Source: CALKJU01 sp035326425
Lineage (GTDB): Bacteria; Pseudomonadota; Alphaproteobacteria; Geminicoccales; Geminicoccaceae
Assembly: GCA_035326425.1 (NCBI GenBank)
Contig: DAOLFG010000023.1
Coordinates: 1 to 64,000 of the forward strand
Direction: 5' to 3'
Length of the DNA: 64,000 bases
Positions 51,164-58,621 of the stretch are shown one piece after another. Below the pieces are notes generated by a model. The model was given only the letters and a program-made list of their open reading frames with translations. It did not search any database and had not been told where the DNA came from. Position 1 is the first letter of the stretch; each line of letters starts with the position of its first letter. The translations under genes and the position numbers were made by a program.

Positions 51164-52105
51164 ATGAGTGAAGTGCAGTCAGCGGAACACGCCGGTCGGC
51201 AGCGGACGCTGCGGCATGCCATAGGGTGTGTCGGCATCGGCCTGCACAGCGGCGCCCGCACGGCGCTGACCCTTCATCCAGCCGCGGCGGGGCACGGCAT
51301 CGGCTTTCGCCGTGCCGATCGTCCGGGCTCGCCGGTGATCCCGGCGCGCCACGACTGCGTTGTCGACACCACGCTCTGCACGAGCCTGGGCCTGCCCGGC
51401 GGTCCGCGCGTTGCGATGGTCGAGCATATCCTGGCCGCGTTCGCTGCCTGCGAGATCGACAACGCGCTGGTCGATGTCAGCGGGCCCGAGATCCCGGTGA
51501 TGGACGGCAGCGCCCAGCCCTTCGTGTTCCTGATCGAATGCGCCGGCATCGTCGAGCAGGACGCCGACCGGCCGGTGGTCGAGGTGATCAAGCGGGTGAG
51601 CGTCAGCGGCGATGCCGGCTGGGCCGCGCTGGAGCCCGCGGCGGAACTGATCCTCGATTGCCGGATCGAGTTCACCAACCCGCTGGTGGGAATGCAGGAG
51701 CGCGTGCACCGCTTCCGGCCGGAGACCTTCCGAAGCGAGATAGCGCCGGCGCGCACCTTCGGCTTCGCCGATGCCGTGGAAGAGCTGCGTTCCCGTGGCA
51801 TGGCGCTCGGCGGCTCGCTGAAGAACGCTGTGGTCTTCGGCAGCGACGGCGTGCTGAACCAGGAAGGACTGCGCTTCCGCGACGAGCCCGTTCGGCACAA
51901 GATCCTCGACGCGGTGGGCGACCTGTTGCTGGTCGGCGGTAGGCTGCAGGGCCGATACACCGGCAGACGTGCCGGCCATGCCCTTACGCATCGACTCCTC
52001 GATGCGCTGTTCGCCGATCCGGCGGCATGGCGCGTCGTCGGCGGCCAGCTCGGCTTTCCGGCGACGGACACCTCCACGTTGCGCTCGGTCGGGGCCACGG
52101 CCTAG
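51164..52105 (+). CDS. lpxC: UDP-3-O-acyl-N-acetylglucosamine deacetylase
   Basis: This 313-residue zinc enzyme carries out the committed step of lipid A synthesis. Zinc and catalytic residues lie in VAMVEHILAAFAACEIDNAL (the EH pair), VRHKILDAVGDLLL (His and Asp ligands) and GHALTHRLLDAL (catalytic His); PEIPVMDGSAQPFVF is also conserved. The ATG at 51164 was chosen as the homologous start. It sits behind the ftsZ terminator, so it needs its own promoter in 51107-51163 or readthrough. Confidence 0.97.
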   Translation: MSEVQSAEHAGRQRTLRHAIGCVGIGLHSGARTALTLHPAAAGHGIGFRRADRPGSPVIPARHDCVVDTTLCTSLGLPGGPRVAMVEHILAAFAACEIDNALVDVSGPEIPVMDGSAQPFVFLIECAGIVEQDADRPVVEVIKRVSVSGDAGWAALEPAAELILDCRIEFTNPLVGMQERVHRFRPETFRSEIAPARTFGFADAVEELRSRGMALGGSLKNAVVFGSDGVLNQEGLRFRDEPVRHKILDAVGDLLLVGGRLQGRYTGRRAGHALTHRLLDALFADPAAWRVVGGQLGFPATDTSTLRSVGATA

Positions 52106-52154
52106 CATCAGTGGCGACTTGCGGCTCGCGCAGGCCCGATGCTAGTCGAGCCGC
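52102..52154 (+). terminator. Overlapping hairpins after lpxC
   Basis: CTAGCATC (52102-52109) pairs with GATGCTAG (52138-52145), and GCGGCTCG (52121-52128) pairs with CGAGCCGC (52147-52154). The arms interleave, so the two stems can form only alternately or as a pseudoknot. The first begins over the lpxC stop. Could be a terminator/antiterminator pair. Confidence 0.4.
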
Positions 52155-52190
52155 CAGCGTCGATCACGTTGCGCGGACGGAGGAAACAGA

Positions 52191-53813
52191 ATGGCCGGCC
52201 GTGACCTGCCCGGCCATCATCGAGCGGACGATCGCTGGCTCGTCGACCGCCAAGTCTACGAGCGACGGCGCGATGGTGTTCGCTATGTGAGCTGGAGCCG
52301 CGCGAGGCAGCTGCGCTTGGCTTGGCTGGCGGTGATCCTCCTGATCCTGGCTGGCGGGCTGGGCGCGCTTTCGTTCTGGACATGGCAGCGGCTGGGGCCG
52401 GAGCTGACGGTGATGCTGCCGGCGAAAGTCCAGGCGCGCATCGCGACCTGGACCGGCCTCGGCCAGCCCGTCGCAGACAGCCGGCAGCTGCGGCAGGCGC
52501 TGGACGAGGCGCTCCGCGAGCGTGACGCGGCTCGGGCGAAGCTCGCCGAGCTGGTCGCGGCCGTCGAGCCGTCGGCGGTGTCCTCCGAGCAGCCGAACGG
52601 TCCGCCCGCTGAGCCGCCGGGTACCGCCTCGCCCCGAGGCAGGCTGGCGGCCGATCCGGACCTGGAGATGACGCTGCTGCGGCACGAGCGAGATGCGGCC
52701 CGCGAGCAGATCGATGCACTGATGCAGCTGACCTCCCAGCTCAAGGCCGAGCTGGGCGAGCGTTCGGCCGGGCGCGAGGCCGTCGTGCAGCCGGTAGTGG
52801 GTATGGGGGCGGTGGCCAAGCTCGAATCCGACCTGGAGAGCGCCAGGGAGGCGACACGCAAGGCCCTGACGGAGCGGGATGCCCTGCAGGCCGAGCCGGC
52901 GGAGGCCGGGACGGCGGCCGAGGCCCTGCAGGCGAGCCACGACAGCCTCGCTGGCCGGATGGAGCAGGCGGAGCTGGCCCTGGCTGCCAGAGACCAGATG
53001 CTCGCAGATGCCCGCCGCGAGCTCGCGGCGGCGCAGGCGGTGGCGGCCGAAGCCCGCGATGCTGCGCAGGCGGGGGTTCTCGCCGACCAGGCGGCAATGC
53101 AGGGCCTGCGCGACGGCCTCGACGCCCCGACCCGGGCCATGAGGGCGCTGGAATCCGAGGTGGCCGGATTGCGGGCGAGACTCGCCGGACTGGAGCAGCA
53201 GCTGGAGCGGACCAGGGTCGAGCGCGACGAGGCCGCGCAGGCGCACCGCGCGGGCCGTGAGCAGCTCGAGGCCATGACGGCACGGCTGCAATCCCTCGCC
53301 CAGGGGCGGCCCGCCAGCGATGCGGGGTTGTCCGTAGCCGAGCGCGAAGGGCTGACCGCTAGCCTCGCCGAGGCCCGGAATGCCTTCGAGGAGGCGCGAT
53401 CCGCCGCGGATCGGGCGGCTCAGCAACTGCTGGCTGCCAACAGTGAGTTGGCTGTCGCGCGCCGCGAGGTGGAAGGCCTTCGCCAGGAGCTGGCATCGGC
53501 CCGTTCCGAAGTAAGGCTGAAGGAACAGGCATTGGCCGAGATACCGGCACCGAAGGATCCCTTGTCACTGGCCAAGGGCGTGGCCGAGGCGCCGACTGCC
53601 GAGTCGCCTGGACCGCATGTCGTGTCGGTTGCGACATGGACGGTGGTCGAGGACAGTGACTCGGCTGCCGGGCCGCAGGTGGAGCTCGCTGCCGCACGGG
53701 CGCGGATCGACGAGCTCGTGGCACGCCTTTCCGCCAGTGAGCAGCGCGCCGCCGATCTGGAACGCTATCTCGGGGATCGGGCTCCAGCACCTCCGCCGGT
53801 GGCACCCCGCTGA
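52191..53813 (+). CDS. Membrane-anchored coiled-coil protein of unknown function
   Basis: This 540-residue protein has a basic cytoplasmic N-terminus (residues 1-41, with VYERRRDGVRYVSWSRARQL), one transmembrane helix (about 42-63) and about 475 extracytoplasmic residues that are almost entirely Ala/Glu/Arg-rich coiled coil (for example ALESEVAGLRARLAGLEQQL), ending in a short Pro-rich tail. No family is recognised. CGGAGGAAACAG is an excellent ribosome site. It lies between lpxC and the CYTH-CHAD gene with an 82-base gap to the latter's likely start. A structural or scaffolding role in the envelope is possible. Confidence 0.8.
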   Translation: MAGRDLPGHHRADDRWLVDRQVYERRRDGVRYVSWSRARQLRLAWLAVILLILAGGLGALSFWTWQRLGPELTVMLPAKVQARIATWTGLGQPVADSRQLRQALDEALRERDAARAKLAELVAAVEPSAVSSEQPNGPPAEPPGTASPRGRLAADPDLEMTLLRHERDAAREQIDALMQLTSQLKAELGERSAGREAVVQPVVGMGAVAKLESDLESAREATRKALTERDALQAEPAEAGTAAEALQASHDSLAGRMEQAELALAARDQMLADARRELAAAQAVAAEARDAAQAGVLADQAAMQGLRDGLDAPTRAMRALESEVAGLRARLAGLEQQLERTRVERDEAAQAHRAGREQLEAMTARLQSLAQGRPASDAGLSVAEREGLTASLAEARNAFEEARSAADRAAQQLLAANSELAVARREVEGLRQELASARSEVRLKEQALAEIPAPKDPLSLAKGVAEAPTAESPGPHVVSVATWTVVEDSDSAAGPQVELAAARARIDELVARLSASEQRAADLERYLGDRAPAPPPVAPR

Positions 53814-53895
53814 GCCGGCATGGCGCCGGCATCCGGCATTGACCTTTGCCGGGATCGTTCGCCATCGTCTCCCAATGTGGTCGTGGCAGCGGGAC

Positions 53896-55488
53896 ATGAG
53901 TGACCAGCGCAAGAACGGCTCGACCGCCGATCGGCCGACCCGCGAGGTCGAGCTCAAGCTCGCCGCCTCGCCGGAGACCCTGGAGGCGCTGGCTCGCCTG
54001 CCCTGGCTGCTCTCGAAGGCGGAGAGCCGGACCACGCGCCGGCTCGTCAGCACCTACTTCGACACGCCGGATCTCGACTTTCGGGATCGGAGCCTGTCGC
54101 TGCGCATCCGCAGGGTCGGCCGTCGGAAGATTCAGACGCTCAAGACCGCGGGCGATCGTCACGCCGTCATCGCCGGCAGGGGCGAGTGGCAGGTCGATGT
54201 CGGGAGCGACGTGCCCGACCTCTCGGCCTTCGCCGATCGGCGTGCGCAGGAGCTGGTCGGCGCCCTGCCGGCGGGCAGCCTCGGTCCGATCTTCGAGACA
54301 CGGCTGCGCCGGCAAGCCATATGTCTCGTCTGGCCGGCCACCGATCTCGGCGACGCGCGCATCGAAATGGCGCTCGATCGCGGCGAGGTCGTCGCCGGCA
54401 GGCAGCGGCTGTCTGTCTCGCAGGTCGAGCTTGAGCTTCTCGATGGCCCGCCCGAGGCGTTGCTGGAGCTGGCGGCGGCATTGCGCGGCGAGGCGCCGTT
54501 GCGCATCTCGCGGCTCGACAAGGCCGCAATGGGATACGGCCTCCTCACCGGCATCCCGCCCGCGCACACCAAGGCGCGTCGGCTGCCATTGGAATCCTCG
54601 CGAACAGCCGAGGAAGCGATGCAGGCGGTGTTCCGGCACTGTCTCGCGCATGCCCTCGCCAACGAGCAGGTCGCCGTCGATGGCCGCAATCCCGAGGGCG
54701 TGCACCAGCTGCGGGTGGCGCTGCGCAGGCTGCGCTCGGCCCTGACGGTCTTCACACCGCTCCTGCCGGTCGAGCAGTGGACACGCTGGAAGGATGAGGC
54801 CCGCTGGTTGCTGGGAGCGCTCGGCAACAGCCGCGATCTCGACGTGATGTCGGGCAAGCTGTTGCCCGGCCTCGACAACGCCATCGTGGCAGATGCGGCG
54901 ATGGAGGCTTTCCGTTCGGCGGCGGCCGAGCGTTCGGCCGTCGCTCGCGCCGAAGCCCGGGTCGCGATCTCTTCGCAGCGCGCCGGCGACTTCTTCCTGG
55001 ACTTCGCTGGCTGGGTCGAGAAGCGCGGCTGGCGCGGGCCGGCCGTCGGCGGGCGCGGTGACCAACCGGTGCGCATCTTCGCCGCAAGGGCGGCACGGAG
55101 CCGATTCCGGAAGCTGCGCAAGGCGGGTAAAGGCTTCCGACGACTCGATGCATCGGGGAGGCACGAGGTCCGACTGCAGGCCAAGAAGCTGCGCTACTGC
55201 CTGGAGTTCTTCGCGGACGCGCTCGACCGGCCGGAGGTCGGCCGGCAGCTCGCGGAACTCACCCGATTGCTCGACCTCCTCGGGCTCAGGAATGACATCG
55301 CGGCCGCAGGGCGGCTGGTGGACGACCTCGTCGATACCGCCTCGGACCGGGAGAAGCCCGGCGTCGCCCGCGCCGGGGGCGTGATGCTCGGCTGGCACGC
55401 GAGGTCGGCGGCGACCATGGAGAAGCAGACAGTGCGGGCCTGGCGAGCCGTCGAGGCACTGGACCCCGACCAGCTCGCCGGGAGCTGA
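53896..55488 (+). CDS. CYTH and CHAD domain-containing protein
   Basis: This 530-residue protein joins two phosphate-related domains. The CYTH domain (about residues 15-215) begins with the signature ExExK (EVELK, residues 17-21) and binds triphosphate-type substrates in a beta tunnel. The CHAD domain (about 235-520) is helical with basic repeats, HQLRVALRRLRSALTVF and RHEVRLQAKKLRYCLEFF, and in other species targets polyphosphate granules. It could hydrolyse or bind inorganic polyphosphate (inference). Start may be ATG 53896 or ATG 53875. It lies 6 bases before the ParA-like gene, so the two are surely cotranscribed. Confidence 0.9.
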   Translation: MSDQRKNGSTADRPTREVELKLAASPETLEALARLPWLLSKAESRTTRRLVSTYFDTPDLDFRDRSLSLRIRRVGRRKIQTLKTAGDRHAVIAGRGEWQVDVGSDVPDLSAFADRRAQELVGALPAGSLGPIFETRLRRQAICLVWPATDLGDARIEMALDRGEVVAGRQRLSVSQVELELLDGPPEALLELAAALRGEAPLRISRLDKAAMGYGLLTGIPPAHTKARRLPLESSRTAEEAMQAVFRHCLAHALANEQVAVDGRNPEGVHQLRVALRRLRSALTVFTPLLPVEQWTRWKDEARWLLGALGNSRDLDVMSGKLLPGLDNAIVADAAMEAFRSAAAERSAVARAEARVAISSQRAGDFFLDFAGWVEKRGWRGPAVGGRGDQPVRIFAARAARSRFRKLRKAGKGFRRLDASGRHEVRLQAKKLRYCLEFFADALDRPEVGRQLAELTRLLDLLGLRNDIAAAGRLVDDLVDTASDREKPGVARAGGVMLGWHARSAATMEKQTVRAWRAVEALDPDQLAGS

Positions 55489-55494
55489 CGACCG

Positions 55495-56121
55495 ATGCGC
55501 TCGATCCTCGTGCTGAGTGGCAAGGGCGGATGCGGCAAGTCGACGATCGCGACCAATCTCGCCGCGGCCTTCGCGGCGTCGGGCCGGCGCACCGCGCTGG
55601 CCGAGATGGACCGTCAGAAGAGCTCGGCGGGCTGGTTGGCGGCGCGTCCGCCGGGTGCGGCGAGGATCGAGGGTCTCGACTGGCGGCGCGAGCGGGTAGA
55701 CCCGCCACGTGGCATGGAGCGTGTCGTCATCGACGTGCCGGCGGGCATGCGCGTCGGCCCCGTGGAGGGGTTGCTCCAGGAGGCCGACGTCCTGCTCGTG
55801 CCTGTGCTGCCCTCGCCGTTCGACGAGGCGAGCACGAGACGACTGGTCCGCCGCTTGGCGGAACTCAAGCCGATACGCCGCGAGCGAATCCGGCTCTGCC
55901 TCGTGGCGAACCGTGTCCGGCCACGCAGCCGTGCCGCAGCGCGGTTGGCCGAGTTCCTGGCCGGTCTCGACCATCCGGTCCTTGCCAGCCTCTCGGACCG
56001 CGCCCTCTACGGGGAACTGGCGGGCCGGGGTCTCGGCCTGTTCGATCTCCAGACATCCGCCATCGCGGCGGCTCGGGCGGAGTGGGCACCCCTGGTCCGG
56101 GCACTCGACGGACCCGGTTGA
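55495..56121 (+). CDS. Orphan ParA-family ATPase
   Basis: This 208-residue member of the ParA/MinD superfamily has the deviant Walker A KGGCGKST (residues 10-17, signature Lys10), switch region AEMDRQKSSAGW with Asp39, and Walker B VVIDVPAG with Asp80. Such ATPases position plasmids, chromosomes or protein and polymer cargo on nucleoid or membrane. There is no ParB gene nearby. The compact length and DRQ-SS-W motif fit a non-plasmid subgroup. It follows the CYTH-CHAD gene by 6 bases, which makes polyphosphate-bound cargo a reasonable guess. Convergent with fliX. Confidence 0.88.
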   Translation: MRSILVLSGKGGCGKSTIATNLAAAFAASGRRTALAEMDRQKSSAGWLAARPPGAARIEGLDWRRERVDPPRGMERVVIDVPAGMRVGPVEGLLQEADVLLVPVLPSPFDEASTRRLVRRLAELKPIRRERIRLCLVANRVRPRSRAAARLAEFLAGLDHPVLASLSDRALYGELAGRGLGLFDLQTSAIAAARAEWAPLVRALDGPG

Positions 56122-56152
56122 GCCTCGGTCCGACCCGCGGCGACAATCGGGC

Positions 56153-56602
56153 TCATCGCCCGGCGCCGGCGTTGCCAACCGTCCGGGATTCCAGCTTGGC
56201 GAGCTCGACATGGGCTCGCAGGTCGATGGCATCGAGAATGGCGTCGAGCGCCGCGTCATCGCAGAGCTCGCGACCGGCATCGAGCCGTGCCCGCAGCCTC
56301 GAGGCGATCTCGACAGGATCGGAGTCTTCGAGGAGCGCCAGTCCCAGCTCGTCGAGCCCTTCGAGAATCGCCTGGCCACGCGCGACCGATCGCCGGCGGC
56401 CGGTTCCGTTCGCCCGCAGCTCCTGAAGGACGAGCAGCGCCGGCGAAGCGGTGAGGCTCGTCATCGCCGGCATTCTCGGCGGCGGTGCCGGCAAGGTGCT
56501 GTGGAGCTGCCTGGTGAACGCCGCACGACCGTCGCCGGGACGAGGTTCGGGAGCCGCCCGCGTCGCGGCCGCGCCGGTGCCGCTTCCGATGATGCTCAGC
56601 AT
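56153..56602 (-). CDS. fliX: Flagellar assembly regulator FliX
   Basis: This protein of about 149 residues resembles FliX, the trans-acting factor that in Caulobacter couples basal-body assembly to activity of the sigma-54 activator FlbD. The recognisable part is the C-terminal helical half (ALLVLQELRANGTGRRRSVA, then RGQAILEGLDELGLALL). Its N-terminal 50 residues are low complexity. The divergent order fliX/flgI is the same as in Caulobacter, which supports the call. ATG 56602 or 56620 can start it; both have poor Shine-Dalgarno sequences. A CtrA box lies 54 bases upstream. Confidence 0.82.
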   Translation of the reverse strand: MLSIIGSGTGAAATRAAPEPRPGDGRAAFTRQLHSTLPAPPPRMPAMTSLTASPALLVLQELRANGTGRRRSVARGQAILEGLDELGLALLEDSDPVEIASRLRARLDAGRELCDDAALDAILDAIDLRAHVELAKLESRTVGNAGAGR

Positions 56603-56655
56603 TCCTCGTCCCGCCCGCATCCTCTCATGTCCCGCCCGAGCATGGGTCTCGACAG

Positions 56656-56671
56656 TTAAGTCCCTCTTAAC
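56656..56671. promoter_or_regulatory. CtrA-binding box between fliX and flgI
   Basis: TTAAGTCCCTCTTAAC is an exact match to the CtrA consensus TTAA-N7-TTAAC. It lies 54 bases from the fliX start and 90 from flgI, where it could control either divergent gene. By base composition such a match is not expected by chance in 64 kb of this G+C content. Confidence 0.75.
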
Positions 56672-56760
56672 GGGAAGCTGCGATCCTGCTCGTCGTCCGG
56701 GTCGCCGATGTCAGGCCCGAAACGTCGGTTCGATCGAGGTCGTGGAGAGGGAAGCTGGGA

Positions 56761-57897
56761 ATGTTCGGTCGGATGGAGTGGCGCACTCGGCTGGGATGGG
56801 GCGGCGTCATGGCGCTGGCGGCCGCGCTCCTGCTGTCCTGCCCCGCTATCGCCGCCACCTCCCGGATCAAGGACATCGCGGACTTCGAGAGCGTGCGCGA
56901 CAACATGCTCGTGGGCTACGGGCTCGTCGTCGGTCTGAACGGCACCGGCGATTCGCTGCGCAACTCCGCTTTCACCGAGGAGAGCCTGAAATCGATGCTC
57001 GAGCGCCTGGGTGTGAGCACCCGGGGCAATCTCCTCAACACGCGCAACGTGGCGGCCGTGATGGTCACGGCCACGCTGCCTCCTTTCGCTCGGCGCGGCA
57101 GCCGGATCGACGTGTCGGCGAGTGCCCTGGGCGACGCGAAGTCGCTGATGGGCGGGACCTTGCTCGTCACACCGCTCGTCGGTGCCGACGGCGAGGCCTA
57201 CGCGGTGGCCCAGGGCCCGTTGTCGATCGGCGGCTTCGAGGTAGAGGGAGAGGCCGAGCGGGTCGTGCGCGGCGTTCCGACCTCCGGCAGGATCGCCGGC
57301 GGAGGGATCGTCGAGCGCGAGGTCGATTTCGTGCTCAACGACCTCCGCGAATTGCGCCTGGCGCTGCGCAACCCGGATTTCACGACGGCGGGTCGGATCG
57401 CAGGTGCCATCAACGGCCTGGTCCGCGGCGCTGCCGCCTCGGCGATCGACCCCGGCACGGTCGTGCTGCCCCTGCCGGAAGCCTATCGCGGCCGTGCCGC
57501 CGAGCTACTCACCGCCATCGAGCAATTGCGGGTCGAGCCGGACAGTCCCGCACGCATCCTGATCGACGAGGACACCGGCATCATCGTCGTCGGCCAGAAC
57601 GTGCGGATCAGCACGGTGGCGGTGGCCCAGGGCAACCTCACCGTCCGCGTGTCGGAAACGCCACAGGTGTCGCAGCCCAATCCCCTGGCCGAGGGCGAGA
57701 CGGTGGTCGTGCCGCGAACGGAGATCGAGGTCGACGACCAGTCCGAGCGTCGGATGGTGGTCCTGGATACCGGTGTGACCCTGAGCGATCTGGTCGAAGG
57801 GTTGAACGCCCTTGGCGTGGGGCCGCGCGATCTGATCGCCATCATCCAGGCCATCCGAGCCGCCGGTGCCCTTCAGGCCGAGATCGAGCTGATGTGA
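56761..57897 (+). CDS. flgI: Flagellar P-ring protein FlgI
   Basis: This 378-residue protein forms the periplasmic P ring around the flagellar rod. A Sec signal peptide (about residues 1-31) ends AIAA; then SRIKDIADFESVRDNMLVGY and GLVVGLNGTGDSL are the family opening, and the C-terminal ALGVGPRDLIAIIQAIRAAG followed by ALQAEIELM is the typical end. GAGAGGGAAGC precedes the ATG. It leads the flagellar operon flgI-rod-binding-flgN-flgK-flgL. Confidence 0.97.
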   Translation: MFGRMEWRTRLGWGGVMALAAALLLSCPAIAATSRIKDIADFESVRDNMLVGYGLVVGLNGTGDSLRNSAFTEESLKSMLERLGVSTRGNLLNTRNVAAVMVTATLPPFARRGSRIDVSASALGDAKSLMGGTLLVTPLVGADGEAYAVAQGPLSIGGFEVEGEAERVVRGVPTSGRIAGGGIVEREVDFVLNDLRELRLALRNPDFTTAGRIAGAINGLVRGAAASAIDPGTVVLPLPEAYRGRAAELLTAIEQLRVEPDSPARILIDEDTGIIVVGQNVRISTVAVAQGNLTVRVSETPQVSQPNPLAEGETVVVPRTEIEVDDQSERRMVVLDTGVTLSDLVEGLNALGVGPRDLIAIIQAIRAAGALQAEIELM

Positions 57898-58175
57898 TGG
57901 CCGAGCCGATCGTCTCGACTTCGCAGCCCGCCGCGAGGACCGACGCGGCGTCGCCGGCGTTGCGGCGCGCCGCGGAGCAGTTCGAGACGATGTTTCTCGC
58001 CCAGATTCTTCGCGATTTCACCGCAGGAACGGTCGGGTCGGGCTCGAGCGGGGCGAGCGGCGCCTTCGCCGGCATGCTTCAGGACGAGTACGCCAAGCTG
58101 ATCGGCCGGAGCGGCGGTATCGGTATCGCCGATGCGGTGCTCCGCGAGATGCTCAAGGCGCAGGAGGTCGGCTGA
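57897..58175 (+). CDS. Rod-binding protein (FlgJ N-terminal domain type)
   Basis: This 92-residue protein matches the rod-binding domain of FlgJ: LRRAAEQFETMFLAQILRDF and GAFAGMLQDEYAKLIGRSGG followed by GIGIADAVLREM. The C-terminal muramidase domain of gammaproteobacterial FlgJ is absent, as is usual in alphaproteobacteria, so peptidoglycan cutting for the rod must come from another enzyme. The ATG overlaps the flgI stop, and its stop overlaps the next ATG. Confidence 0.9.
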   Translation: MAEPIVSTSQPAARTDAASPALRRAAEQFETMFLAQILRDFTAGTVGSGSSGASGAFAGMLQDEYAKLIGRSGGIGIADAVLREMLKAQEVG

Positions 58176-58612
58176 TGGAGCCGTTGGAGAGAGTGGCCGT
58201 CCTGCTTACGCTGATGCGTGAGCTGGAAGAGGTGATACGCCTGGAGAACGGCGTTCTCCGCGACATGAAGCTCGGGCGCGTGGCCGATCTCCAGAAGGAG
58301 AAGGCGGCGCTCGCCGAGAAGTACGAGGTGCAGCTGCGGGCATTGCGCTCCTCTCCGGAGGTGGTCGCCAGTCTCCCCGACGGCGTACGCGCCAATCTCG
58401 AGCAGGCGACGCGCTCGTTCCAGGAAATCGTCCGCGCCAACGTCCGGGCCCTGGGGGCGGCGCGGACGGTAGTCGAAGGCATCGTGCGGCATATCGGCGA
58501 GAGCCTGGCCACCGTCAGGCCCTCCCGTACCGGCTACCCCGGCATGGCGGGGATGGCGGCCGAGGGTGGGCCCGGCCGCGTCATCGCCGTCGCCTTCGAC
58601 CGCCGAATCTGA
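58175..58612 (+). CDS. FlgN-like flagellar export chaperone
   Basis: This 145-residue helical protein resembles FlgN-type chaperones, which escort the hook-associated proteins FlgK and FlgL to the export gate. The N-terminal coiled-coil hairpin VLLTLMRELEEVIRLENGVL and DLQKEKAALAEKYEVQLRAL, and its position directly before flgK, support this. Sequence conservation in the family is low, so context carries much of the call. One-base overlap with the rod-binding gene. Confidence 0.78.
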   Translation: MEPLERVAVLLTLMRELEEVIRLENGVLRDMKLGRVADLQKEKAALAEKYEVQLRALRSSPEVVASLPDGVRANLEQATRSFQEIVRANVRALGAARTVVEGIVRHIGESLATVRPSRTGYPGMAGMAAEGGPGRVIAVAFDRRI

Positions 58613-58621
58613 GGGACCGCG

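Noticed and set aside
53359..56379. About 1000-codon minus-strand frame opposite the CYTH-CHAD and ParA-type genes
   Set aside because: Composition is Arg/Pro/Ala antisense-like with no motifs, whereas the plus-strand frames match known domains.
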